Shown here piece after piece: positions 1 to 6,343 of a stretch of 24,758 nt of DNA. The stretch is from JBBSHE01 sp038253325 (GTDB lineage Bacteria; Actinomycetota; Actinomycetes; Propionibacteriales; Nocardioidaceae): assembly GCA_038253325.1 (NCBI GenBank), contig JBBSHE010000036.1:1-24758 (forward strand). The letters run 5' to 3'. Position 1 is the stretch's first letter. Every line of letters starts with the position of its first letter. A program made the position numbers and the translations under genes. The notes below the pieces were generated by a model. That model did no database searches and was not told the DNA's origin. It saw only the letters and a list, made by a program, of their open reading frames with translations.

Positions 1-205
1 CGAACTCCCAGCCGAAAGCGATGCTCGTACGAGCGCGAACTCCCAGCCGTCAGCGATGCAACGACGATGGCTGGGCATGCGTGGGGTACTGCCTCGCGAA
101 CTCCCAGCCGAAAGCGATGCTCGTACGAGCGCGAACTCCCAGCCGTCAGCGATGCAACGACGATGGCTGGGCATGCGTGGGGTACTACCTCGCGAACTCC
201 CAGCC
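1..205. repeat. 96-bp tandem repeat carrying family A palindromes
   Basis: Two near-identical 96-bp units lie at 1-96 and 97-192, followed by the start of a third at 193. Each unit contains the half-site CGAACTCCCAGCC twice and ends in a 41-bp quasi-palindrome (69-109 and 165-205) that begins GGCTGGG and ends CCCAGCC. The second palindrome ends 16 nt before the stop codon of the minus-strand gene at 221, so it could act as that gene's transcription terminator. The same 41-bp element recurs alone at 2570-2610. The array may extend beyond the left edge of the window. Confidence 0.9.
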
Positions 206-220
206 GTAAGCGACCCGGCG

Positions 221-784
221 TCAGACCCCGGGACCCTTGGTGCGGACCTCGTCGACCTTGGAGAGTGCGTCGCGGATCTCCTGGAGCCAGTCGTCCGTGT
301 GCTTGCCCACGAGGGCGACGCACCAGGCGACCGCCTCGCTGCGGCTCCGGGCGACACCGGCGTCGACGAGCGTGTCGAGCACCTGGCGTTCGGGTTGACG
401 GAGCCGCGTCATGACGGGAACCGCGATCGTCGTGAACAGCTCGCTGCGGTCGCCACAGCGCGCTCCCCACGCGACCTTCTGACCGGTGCGGTGCTCGAGT
501 TCGAGGGCGATCTTGATCCGTTCGTCGCGGGTGTCCTCGCGAAACTTCTTGATCCGACCGGCGAGCGCGGCACCACGTTGGTCGTCGCTGGCGTCCTTAT
601 CGGCCGCGGGCTCGGCCAAGGTCCCGATCACGATGATCTCTTCACGGTCGATCCGTACGTCGGGCGCCTCGGTGAACCAGTCGTCGGGAAGGCGGCCTTG
701 CAGCCAGCCGACCACGTGTTCGGTGGAAGGTATGTCGCGCTCGACTCGGCGATCGGAGCCGCGACCATGGTGATGTTGTCTCAT
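221..784 (-). CDS. conserved actinobacterial hypothetical protein, 187 aa
   Basis: This gene encodes a soluble protein with no signal peptide or membrane segment. I do not recognise a named family, although the region from EHVVGWLQGRLPDDWFTEAP onward resembles proteins common in actinobacteria. The C-terminal third (QVLDTLVDAGVARSRSEAVA, then WCVALVGKHTDDW) looks like a ribbon-helix-helix or similar small helical DNA-binding segment; that is inference from pattern only. The ATG at 784 was chosen because a promoter-like TTGAAA (814-819), 16-bp spacer and TAATTA (792-797) sit 7 nt before it, which fits a leaderless transcript; there is no Shine-Dalgarno sequence. A palindrome overlaps the start codon, suggesting repression or autoregulation. 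A start nearer VVGWLQG is possible. Confidence 0.75.
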   Translation of the reverse strand: MRQHHHGRGSDRRVERDIPSTEHVVGWLQGRLPDDWFTEAPDVRIDREEIIVIGTLAEPAADKDASDDQRGAALAGRIKKFREDTRDERIKIALELEHRTGQKVAWGARCGDRSELFTTIAVPVMTRLRQPERQVLDTLVDAGVARSRSEAVAWCVALVGKHTDDWLQEIRDALSKVDEVRTKGPGV

Positions 785-819
785 GTAATCATAATTACAC
801 GATTACCGGAACGTTTCAA
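784..819 (-). promoter_or_regulatory. leaderless promoter with overlapping palindromic operator
   Basis: Reading the minus strand, TTGAAA (814-819), a 16-bp spacer and TAATTA (792-797) precede the ATG at 784 by 7 nt, so the transcript probably starts at or next to the start codon. TGTAAT-CATA-ATTACA (784-799) is a perfect 6-4-6 inverted repeat covering the -10 element and touching the start codon, the expected position for a repressor site. AT-rich DNA stands out strongly here from its GC-rich surroundings. Confidence 0.55.
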
Positions 820-945
820 AGGCGTAGAAGTACGCACCGTCGTGTCTTGATTGCCAAGGGTGGGCTTCGTCAAGGCCGCGAGCATCCTGTTCGAAGACGC
901 CACCCGCCGGGAATGGTCGTCGATGCAGAGGGCGCGCCGCTTGCC

Positions 946-1647
946 TCAGACCCGGCGCATCACCGTGACGACCTTGCCGAGGACCACCGCATGCGTACCG
1001 TCGATCGGGTCGAATGCGTCGTTGTGGGGGAGCAGCCATACCTTGCCGGCCTTGCGTTGGAACGTCTTGACGGTGGCTTCGTTGTCGAGCAGAGCGGCCA
1101 CGATGTCACCGTTGTCAGCCGCCGGCTGCTGGCGGACGACGACGTAGTCGCCGTCGCAGATCGCCGCGTCGATCATCGAATCGCCCTTGACCTGGAGCAG
1201 GAACAGCGTCCCGTCGCCGACCAGCTGTCGCGGCATCGGGAAGATCTCCTCGACCCGTTCCTCGGCAAGGATCGGCCCGCCCGCGGCGATCCGCCCGACC
1301 ATCGGGACGAAGACGGCGTCGGGCCGGGCGTCCAGAATGCCCGTGTCGTCGAACGTGCCCGGCTCGGGCAGCAGCACTTCAACCGCCCGCGGACGGTTGA
1401 CGTCGCGCCGGAGGAATCCCTTGGTCTCGAGCGTCCGCAGCTGATGAGCGACGCTCGACGAGCTCGCCAGTCCGACGGCGTCGCCGATCTCGCGCATGCT
1501 GGGGGGGTAACCGCGCCCCTCGACGGAGTCGCGGATCACCTGGAGGACGCGCCGCTGCCGCGGTGTCAGTCCGGTCTCGTCGGGCGGTCCGTCGGGGAGC
1601 TCGTGCACGGTGCGGTCGTGGTGTCTCGGCATGGGTACCTGCTTCAT
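946..1647 (-). CDS. lexA: SOS regulator LexA (self-cleaving transcriptional repressor)
   Basis: LexA represses DNA-damage genes and is inactivated by RecA-stimulated self-cleavage. The 233-aa product has the expected layout: a winged-helix DNA-binding domain at about residues 25-85 (LTPRQRRVLQVIRDSVEGRG, PPSMREIGDAVGL) and an S24 peptidase domain from about residue 113. The cleavage site Ala122-Gly123 lies in VGRIAAGGP, the nucleophile is Ser157 in KGDSMID and the general base is Lys194 in EATVKTF, so the protein should be active. ATG 1647 has no clear ribosome site. The internal ATG at 1632 (MPRHHD) follows AGCAGG at good spacing and may be the true start. The gene is divergent from a LysM protein gene, and SOS boxes in the shared region indicate autoregulation. 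Confidence 0.97.
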   Translation of the reverse strand: MKQVPMPRHHDRTVHELPDGPPDETGLTPRQRRVLQVIRDSVEGRGYPPSMREIGDAVGLASSSSVAHQLRTLETKGFLRRDVNRPRAVEVLLPEPGTFDDTGILDARPDAVFVPMVGRIAAGGPILAEERVEEIFPMPRQLVGDGTLFLLQVKGDSMIDAAICDGDYVVVRQQPAADNGDIVAALLDNEATVKTFQRKAGKVWLLPHNDAFDPIDGTHAVVLGKVVTVMRRV

Positions 1648-1682
1648 CCGGTCCGGTCACCGATCAGGTGATGATCTGACGT

Positions 1683-1719
1683 TAGAACACGTGATCGACA
1701 GTTTCAAACACCTGTTCGA
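1683..1719. promoter_or_regulatory. two SOS (LexA) boxes upstream of lexA
   Basis: TCAAACACCTGTTCGA at 1704-1719 and TAGAACACGTGATCGA at 1683-1698 each match the actinobacterial SOS box (TCGAAC-N4-GTTCGA) with one or two changes. They lie 36 to 72 bp upstream of the lexA start at 1647, as expected for autorepression. The first is the stronger match. Confidence 0.75.
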
Positions 1720-1819
1720 ACGGCGTGTCGCGACGCGGTGCAGGATCGGCCTCGTGGGAGTCGCGTACGCGACCGATCGCGTCCTCGCCCGGGGAAGTCG
1801 CCGACCGACGACACGCCGG

Positions 1820-1835
1820 TCGAATGTGTGTTCGA
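1820..1835. promoter_or_regulatory. SOS (LexA) box, midway in the divergent region
   Basis: TCGAATGTGTGTTCGA keeps both TCGA ends and the 16-bp spacing of the actinobacterial LexA operator; only the sixth base of the left half (T for C) departs from TCGAAC-N4-GTTCGA. It lies about 170 bp from the lexA start and 190 bp from the LysM gene start, so it could serve either promoter. A TTGACC (-35-like) at 1840-1845 follows immediately. Confidence 0.75.
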
Positions 1836-1872
1836 TCCCTTGACCGAAAATGTCGTGCGCAGGTGTTAGCGT

Positions 1873-1904
1873 TCGTACATGCGTTCGATCGAACACGTGT
1901 TCGT
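1873..1904. promoter_or_regulatory. two directly abutting SOS boxes upstream of the LysM gene
   Basis: TCGTACATGCGTTCGA (1873-1888) is followed with no gap by TCGAACACGTGTTCGT (1889-1904). Each is a 16-bp SOS-box-like sequence with one changed base in an outer TCGA. They lie just downstream of a possible promoter for the LysM gene (TTGACC 1840-1845, 18 bp, TGTTAG 1864-1869), where bound LexA would block transcription. Two dimers bound side by side could act cooperatively; that is inference. Confidence 0.75.
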
Positions 1905-2010
1905 ACCGGTCCCCGATGGGGTTGTCGGTGCCGGGGGATACGACGGTCGGCGAACGTTCGACACCGATTCTGACCGACGACGAGTCGGCACCCTTCCCCG
2001 GAGGCACCCG

Positions 2011-2388
2011 ATGAGCACCACCCACCCCGATCTCGGTCACCCGACCACCGTCGCGGATCTGACCCAGCGCCCCGGCCGGCGTCAATCAGCGGGCTACCTG
2101 CAACTGACCCGTCGCGGCCAGATCGTGATGGTCATCGCTGTGCTCGGCCTGCTCCTGCTCGGCTGGGTCGCGCTCGGCGCCCCGACCGTCGCGACCGATC
2201 ATGCCAACCATGCGGTCACCCGGACCGTGGTGGTGGAGCCCGGTCAGACCCTCTGGGACATCGCAAGCACGGCCGCCCCGGACCAGGACCCGCGAGTCGT
2301 GATCGCCGACATCGAGGACCTCAACGCGATCAGCGACCCCGGCGATCTGGTCGCCGGGCAGCCCCTCGACATCCCGCTGTACCGCTGA
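2011..2388 (+). CDS. membrane-anchored LysM protein, SOS-linked (DivS/ChiZ-like position)
   Basis: The 125-aa product has an N-terminal cytoplasmic segment, one transmembrane helix at about residues 37-57 (IVMVIAVLGLLLLGWVAL) and a C-terminal LysM peptidoglycan-binding domain at about 71-123 (TVVVEPGQTLWDIAS to VAGQPLDIP). In mycobacteria and corynebacteria the gene at this place, divergent from lexA, encodes an SOS-induced cell-division suppressor (ChiZ/Rv2719c, DivS). The SOS boxes upstream support the same role here, but function is inferred from context. Start 2011 was chosen because GGAGG sits 6 nt upstream (2000-2004). The frame stays open back to 1879, but that extension would run across the SOS boxes. 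An nrdR gene, often next in this locus, does not follow. Confidence 0.85.
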   Translation: MSTTHPDLGHPTTVADLTQRPGRRQSAGYLQLTRRGQIVMVIAVLGLLLLGWVALGAPTVATDHANHAVTRTVVVEPGQTLWDIASTAAPDQDPRVVIADIEDLNAISDPGDLVAGQPLDIPLYR

Positions 2389-2569
2389 GCGGCCAGGGTC
2401 TGTCGCCGACCCTCAGGCTCCACCGCGGACCCGCCAGGGTGTCGCCGACCCATCGCTAAGCCGCCAGGCTCGTCCGGTCCGACCTGCGGGCTATCGGGTC
2501 AGGCCAGATAGGCGTCGTGGACGAGCATCGCGCCGAGGTGAAGTAAGGCGCACCGGAGCGTACGCCAAC

Positions 2570-2610
2570 GGCTGGGACTTCGCGAGGTATTACCTCACGA
2601 ACTCCCAGCC
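2570..2610. repeat. family A quasi-palindrome, 41 bp
   Basis: A 20-bp left arm (starting GGCTGGGACTTCGCGAGGTA) and a 20-bp right arm (ending CACGAACTCCCAGCC) surround one central T, with only two mismatches between the arms. It matches the 41-bp elements at 69-109 and 165-205 in length, ends and centre. Confidence 0.9.
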
Positions 2611-2755
2611 AATCGGATCGGGGGCGGGCACCGAACGCTGTACAGCGGCGAGCGGCGGGCCCGTCCCGGCCAACGGATCCACGGGACTGGCCCGCGCTCG
2701 ACCGCAATCTCCGCTGGACATCCCTGCGAGTGCACCGATCGTGCCCACCGGCGAG

Positions 2756-2915
2756 CCGAACCCCACCGGGCGAACCTCGAGCGAACCTTGCATTGAACAT
2801 GCAAGCGAACCCGCGCCGGCCGGCGAACCGGCGAGCGAACCCCCTCCGGTGAAACCGGCGACCAAACTGCCGCGACCAGCGGTTTCGGTGACCCTGAGCG
2901 AAACATTGGTCACCG
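2756..2915. repeat. GCGAACC heptamer cluster with small hairpins
   Basis: GCGAACC occurs exactly at 2770, 2781, 2805, 2823 and 2835, with a variant CCGAACC at 2756. Between and around the copies are short hairpins: TTGCAT-TGAAC-ATGCAA (2788-2804), CCGGT-GAA-ACCGG near 2846, and an 8-bp stem CGGTGACC/GGTCACCG (2886-2893 with 2908-2915). Position just upstream of the operon starting at 3055 suggests a regulator-binding array, though the plus strand also reads as Pro/Glu-rich low-complexity peptide. Confidence 0.55.
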
Positions 2916-3054
2916 AGGGCTCCGGAACCTAAGAATCCCGCGGCTTTGCTAACGGGGACGGCGCGCTGCGGCCATCGTGGGAGCACCGACGACCGAACCA
3001 GGTTGGCATCTGGTTCGCAGCATCCGACCCATCCCACGCAAGGAATGAACCGAA

Positions 3055-3345
3055 ATGTCTCAATGGTCACGTCGCGACGTCTTGCGCGCCTCCGGAGTCA
3101 CCGCCGCCGCGGTACCCATGGCCGCGCTCGTCACCCCATCCGCCAATGCTGCACCGGCGCCGACCCCGGCCGCCTCGAGGGAAGAGCTCAATGCCTTCGG
3201 GTCGTCCCAGGTCATGTTCGCCATCCACGACGCCAGGCGTGGCGAGGTGTCGATCCTGCACGGCGAGCACGAAGTCGTGGTCCGCGACCCGCAGCTCGTC
3301 GCCCGGATCGTCAAGGCCACCAACAGCGCCAAGAAAGCGGGGTGA
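3055..3345 (+). CDS. small Tat-exported protein, first gene of DUF4331 operon
   Basis: The 96-aa product starts with a twin-arginine signal peptide: SRRDVLRASG, a hydrophobic stretch rich in Ala and Val, and a probable AxA cleavage site near residue 33 (SANAAPAP). The mature part is only about 60 residues (SSQVMFAIHDARRGEVSILH, then GEHEVVVRDPQLVARIVKAT) and has no cysteines or known catalytic motif. Similar small Tat proteins occur beside DUF4331 genes in actinobacteria, as far as I recall. Export by the Tat route suggests the protein folds, possibly with a cofactor, before secretion; that is inference. ATG 3055 follows AAGGA at 3040-3044. The stop (TGA 3343-3345) overlaps a possible GTG start of the next gene, indicating coupling. 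Confidence 0.85.
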   Translation: MSQWSRRDVLRASGVTAAAVPMAALVTPSANAAPAPTPAASREELNAFGSSQVMFAIHDARRGEVSILHGEHEVVVRDPQLVARIVKATNSAKKAG

Positions 3346-3353
3346 CGAGTGCC

Positions 3354-4721
3354 ATGTCATCGCACCGCGAAGCCCCCGAGATCTCCAAGGACCCCGTTGC
3401 CGACAGCACGGACACGTACGCGTTCGTGAGCCCCGACCGGCCTGACACGGTCACCTTGATCACCAACTACATCCCGCTCGAGGATCCGGCCGGTGGGCCG
3501 AACTTCTTCGAGTTCGGTGACGACGTGCTCTACAAGATCAACGTCGACCACACCGGTGACGGTCACGCCGACGTGAAGTACGAGTTCCGTTTCACCACGC
3601 ATGTCCGGAACCCGAACACGTTCCTCTACAACACCGGCCCGATCGACTCGATCACGAGCCCGAACTTCAACCGCTACCAGACATACACCGTGACCGAGGT
3701 ACGCGGGGGCGAGCGCAAGGTCATCGGCCGGAACCTGTTGTCGCCACCGTGCAACATCGGACCGCGGTCGACCCCGTCGTACGCCCACCTCGCGAACTCG
3801 GCGATCCACGAGCTCGACGGCGGGATGAAGGTCTTCGCGGGCCAGCGTCTCGACGGTTTCTACGTCGACCTCGGCTCGATCTTCGACCTCGCCGACCTGC
3901 GCCCGTTCCAGAACCTGCACCTCATCCCGAGCCCAGCGATGCACGGGGTGGATTCGTTGCGCGCGTTCAACGTGCACAGCATCGCGATCCAGGTTCCGAT
4001 CCGAAAGCTGACCCGCTCGGGCCGGCGGCCGACCAACCCGATGTCGAGAGACGCGGTTGTCGGCGTATGGGCGTCGGCACTCCGGCAGAAGGGCACGCTG
4101 CGTACGCACAGGGGCGTCGTTCAGTCCGGCCCGTTCACGCAGGTCTCCCGGCTCGGCAACCCGCTGTTCAACGAGGTGATCGTGCCGATGACCGAGAAGG
4201 ATCTCTGGAACACGCGGTCACCGGCGTATGACAGTGCCTTTGCGAAGTACGTCGCGCATCCGGAGCTTGCGAAGCTGATTCCGGTGCTGTACCCGGGCGT
4301 GTTCCCGCATCTGGCAGGGCTGAAGCGTGCCCGTGCGGACCTGCTCGCGATCCTGCTGACGGGCATCCCGTCCGGCATCATCGACGGGTTCCAGAACTAC
4401 ACGGGGTCCACCCAGGCGGACGAGCTGCGGCTCAACGTCGCGATCAAGCCGACCGCTCACCCGAACATCAACGGGATCCTCGGCGGCGACCTCGCCGGGT
4501 TCCCGAACGGGCGGCGGGTCAGCGACGACATCGTCACGATCGAGCTGCGAGCGATCGCCGGCGCGACCGTGCCGCTGGTCGACCCGTCGTACAAACCGGA
4601 CGGCGCGGCGTCGCTCGTCACCGACGGGGTGACCCCGCCCGGAAACGTGAGCTACCTGAGCCGGTTCCCGTACCTCGACCATCCGGTCAGCGGGTACGAC
4701 GTCAAGCCGCTGAGCGCATGA
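3354..4721 (+). CDS. DUF4331 family protein, 455 aa
   Basis: The product begins with the hallmark of DUF4331, SSHREAPEISKDPVADSTDT followed by YAFVSPDRPDTVTL, and continues full length through typical segments such as NFFEFGDDVLYKINVDHTGD and PNINGILGGDLAGFPNGRRV. Function of the family is unknown; it is beta-rich and common in environmental bacteria. No signal peptide is seen with this start. ATG 3354 gives the standard family N-terminus. A GTG at 3342 (VTSAMSSH) overlaps the previous stop and is an alternative coupled start. The frame is open further upstream, but that region overlaps the Tat protein gene in another frame and gives unnatural sequence. The stop overlaps the next start as ATGA. 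Confidence 0.93.
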   Translation: MSSHREAPEISKDPVADSTDTYAFVSPDRPDTVTLITNYIPLEDPAGGPNFFEFGDDVLYKINVDHTGDGHADVKYEFRFTTHVRNPNTFLYNTGPIDSITSPNFNRYQTYTVTEVRGGERKVIGRNLLSPPCNIGPRSTPSYAHLANSAIHELDGGMKVFAGQRLDGFYVDLGSIFDLADLRPFQNLHLIPSPAMHGVDSLRAFNVHSIAIQVPIRKLTRSGRRPTNPMSRDAVVGVWASALRQKGTLRTHRGVVQSGPFTQVSRLGNPLFNEVIVPMTEKDLWNTRSPAYDSAFAKYVAHPELAKLIPVLYPGVFPHLAGLKRARADLLAILLTGIPSGIIDGFQNYTGSTQADELRLNVAIKPTAHPNINGILGGDLAGFPNGRRVSDDIVTIELRAIAGATVPLVDPSYKPDGAASLVTDGVTPPGNVSYLSRFPYLDHPVSGYDVKPLSA

Positions 4722-5263
4722 CCACGAGAACCGAAGGTGGCGCGGCCACCGGCACTGCCGGCGGTCCCGACCATGCGCACGGCGACACGCGGGACCGTGC
4801 GCATGGCGACACGCGGGACCGTGCGCACGTACACGCCGATGGCCACCGTGCGCATGGCGACACGCGGGACCATGTGCACGTACACGCCGATGGCCACCGG
4901 ACCGACCACACGCATGTGCACGGCCCGACTCACGACCACGGTCCTCTCGAGTCGTACGACCACGTCCAGGGCGGCGCGCCGGTCCTCGACATCGGCGGCG
5001 ACATCGGTGCGCTGGTTGTGACGACGGAGGTTTGGGCGGCCGGCACCGAGCTGCACCTGCGCTCGGAGCACGAGCCCCCGATCGCGGTGCACACGGGGGT
5101 GTGGAACCGGAGGTTGGGTGACGGGACCGTGCCGGCCGCGGTGTTCATGGAGCTGGTCGAGGGCACCTATGCCGTCCTCGACGCGTCGGGAGACGTCGAG
5201 CGGAAGGTGACCGTCAAAGGCGGTGAGCTGGCGCAGATCGACCTGCGCAGCTTACCGAGCTGA
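4718..5263 (+). CDS. His-rich protein with C-terminal conserved domain, third gene of DUF4331 operon
   Basis: The 181-aa product has two parts. Residues 18-85 contain about 17 histidines in HGDTRDRAH and HVHADGHR repeats, which should bind Zn, Ni, Cu or similar ions. Residues 86-181 form a compact domain (VLDIGGDIGALVV, ELHLRSEHEPPIAVHTGVW, VEGTYAVLD) found in actinobacterial proteins that databases sometimes label phospholipase with no evident basis. There is no signal peptide. The start overlaps the DUF4331 stop by 4 nt, so translation is probably coupled and the two proteins are likely to work together. The His repeats are encoded by tandem DNA repeats and may vary between strains. A metal chaperone or store is possible; no catalytic motif is visible. 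Confidence 0.85.
   Translation: MTTRTEGGAATGTAGGPDHAHGDTRDRAHGDTRDRAHVHADGHRAHGDTRDHVHVHADGHRTDHTHVHGPTHDHGPLESYDHVQGGAPVLDIGGDIGALVVTTEVWAAGTELHLRSEHEPPIAVHTGVWNRRLGDGTVPAAVFMELVEGTYAVLDASGDVERKVTVKGGELAQIDLRSLPS
4772..4908 (+). repeat. intragenic compound tandem repeat encoding His-rich segment
   Basis: A roughly 24-bp unit containing GGCGACACGCGGGACC occurs three times, and a unit containing CACGTACACGCCGATGGCCA occurs twice, giving a higher-order repeat of about 57 bp. Unit changes stay in frame and would lengthen or shorten the His-rich region of the protein. Confidence 0.85.
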
Positions 5264-5275
5264 GCTGCGGGGCCT

Positions 5276-5298
5276 CGTCGAGCAGGGATTCCTCGACG
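5276..5298 (+). terminator. hairpin after the DUF4331 operon
   Basis: CGTCGAG (5276-5282) pairs with CTCGACG (5292-5298) across a 9-nt loop, 12 nt after the stop codon at 5263. There is no T-run, as is common in actinobacteria. Confidence 0.5.
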
Positions 5299-5351
5299 GG
5301 GCCTCGCGACCGACCAGCAATCGGCCGAACCGTCGGAGAAGCACACGGCGG

Positions 5352-5457
5352 AGCCCAGCGCGCCGCGGAGACCCAGCCCACCGCGGGGACCCAGCCCACC
5401 GCGGGGACCCAGCCCACCGCGGGGACCCAGCACTGCGGCGACCCAGCGCACCGCGGA
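5352..5457. repeat. 18-bp tandem repeat array in intergenic region
   Basis: Three perfect copies of GACCCAGCCCACCGCGGG lie at 5370-5423, flanked by one degenerate copy on the left and two on the right. The gap 5264-5579 holds no convincing gene. Two plus frames read through the array as Pro/Arg-rich peptide, and the minus strand also stays open, because 18 is a multiple of three. Confidence 0.85.
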
Positions 5458-5579
5458 GACCCCAGTTCGCGTTGACCCAACGGCAGGGCCGAACCCCGCC
5501 GTACCCGAACGGCGGGTTGTAAGGTCGGAAGCCGGCGGCCAATCCCGCATCATCAGCATCCGAAGGAGGGGACAGCACC

Positions 5580-5747
5580 GTGGACGTTCCCACCCCGATG
5601 CCGATCCTCCCGCGGGTTGTCGGAGCCGCCGTCGCCGCGCTCATCAGCGCCGCGATCGCTGTTGCCCCCACGGCCAACACCGTGACGATCAACCGTGACG
5701 ACCGCCCCTGGCTGCTGCGAACCGGTGGACGACCGCCCGACGACTGA
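5580..5747 (+). CDS. small hydrophobic protein, 55 aa
   Basis: A GTG start at 5580 is preceded by a strong ribosome site, AAGGAGGGG at about 5562-5571. The 55 codons encode a short N-terminus, one hydrophobic helix at about residues 12-30 (VVGAAVAALISAAIAVAP) and a polar, Arg/Pro-rich tail (NRDDRPWLLRTGGRPPDD). It could be a single-pass membrane protein or, less likely, a secreted peptide with uncleaved signal. I recognise no family. The ribosome site is the main evidence that it is real. It stands after the 18-bp repeat array and before the DUF2237 gene, with 83 nt between them. Confidence 0.6.
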   Translation: MDVPTPMPILPRVVGAAVAALISAAIAVAPTANTVTINRDDRPWLLRTGGRPPDD

Positions 5748-5830
5748 TCGACGAACCCGGCGTGTCGACGAGGTACGCCTCGAGCAGGCTCTGAGTGGAC
5801 CGCTGGCGCCGCAACGGCGAGACTTCGGTC

Positions 5831-6247
5831 ATGACCGACGATCCGTCGACCCACGAGGGGCCGCGCAACGTGCTCGGTGGGCCGTTGGAGCCATGCGGGA
5901 CCGACCCGCTGACCGGCTTCTATCGAGACGGGTCTTGCAACTGCGGTCCGGACGACCGGGGACTGCACGCCGTGTGCGCCGTCGTGACCGAGGAGTTCCT
6001 CACCCATCAGCAGGCGGTCGGCAACGACCTGAGCACACCCCGCCCGGAGTGGGGGTTCCCCGGGCTGCATCCCGGTGACCGGTGGTGCGTGGTCGCCGTG
6101 CGGTGGGCCCAGGCGTACGCCGATGGGGTAGCGGCACCGGTCGTCCTTGCCTCCACCAACGAGCAGGCGCTGAGCGTGGTCCCGCTCGAGGCGCTCCAGC
6201 AGCACGCCGTCGACGTACCCGGTGACCTCAGCTTCCTCGAGCCGTGA
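5831..6247 (+). CDS. DUF2237 family protein, 138 aa
   Basis: The product matches DUF2237 along its length: RNVLGGPLEPCGTDPLTGFY, then RDGSCNCGPDDRGLHAVCAV, TEEFLTHQ, GNDLSTPRPEWGFPGLHPGD and RWCVVAVRW. Conserved cysteines at 22, 36, 38, 49 and 86 suggest metal or redox chemistry, but the family has no assigned function. ATG 5831 gives the usual N-terminus; an upstream ATG at 5795 would add 12 residues unlike the family. The gene ends 32 nt before a 50-bp perfect palindrome that separates it from the convergent giant gene. Confidence 0.9.
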   Translation: MTDDPSTHEGPRNVLGGPLEPCGTDPLTGFYRDGSCNCGPDDRGLHAVCAVVTEEFLTHQQAVGNDLSTPRPEWGFPGLHPGDRWCVVAVRWAQAYADGVAAPVVLASTNEQALSVVPLEALQQHAVDVPGDLSFLEP

Positions 6248-6279
6248 GGTGGATGCGCTCACCCGAGCGTCGTCGCACT

Positions 6280-6329
6280 GAGTTGTCGGTCGCTCATCGG
6301 GCTATGACCCGATGAGCGACCGACAACTC
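6280..6329. repeat. family B palindrome, copy 1 (perfect arms), likely bidirectional terminator
   Basis: Two perfectly complementary 22-bp arms (6280-6301 and 6308-6329) flank a 6-nt centre; ends are GAGTTGTCGGT and ACCGACAACTC. It lies between the convergent stops at 6247 and 6344, the right place for a bidirectional terminator. Five other 50-bp copies occur in the window. Confidence 0.92.
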
Positions 6330-6343
6330 GGCGTGGAGGCGGG

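Larger units (their letters stand above)
2389..3054. other. 666-bp region without a convincing gene
   Basis: No open frame here has a ribosome site together with plausible protein sequence. It begins with three imperfect copies of a GCCAGG(G)-containing unit, two of them followed by GTCGCCGACCC, at about 2392-2470. It then holds a lone 41-bp family A palindrome (2570-2610), a run of GCGAACC heptamers with small hairpins (2756-2841) and an 8-bp stem hairpin (2886-2915). The end should contain the promoter of the operon starting at 3055. GGAACC (2924-2929), 18 bp and GCTAAC (2948-2953) resemble an ECF-sigma type -35/-10 pair, but this is weak. Confidence 0.6.

Noticed and set aside
2741..2932. 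Plus-strand 63-codon Pro/Glu-rich frame with SEP/GEP repeats
   Set aside because: No ribosome site; the periodicity is produced by the GCGAACC heptamers, which are better seen as a DNA feature.
2456..3070. Long minus-strand open frame (204 codons) in the 2389-3054 gap
   Set aside because: Arg/Gly-rich low-complexity translation, no ribosome site, crosses a palindrome and the start of the Tat gene; high-GC antisense frames like this are expected by chance.
5252..6262. Minus-strand 336-codon frame
   Set aside because: Antisense shadow of the DUF2237 gene and the 18-bp array, with repetitive Trp/Arg/Gly sequence and no start signal.
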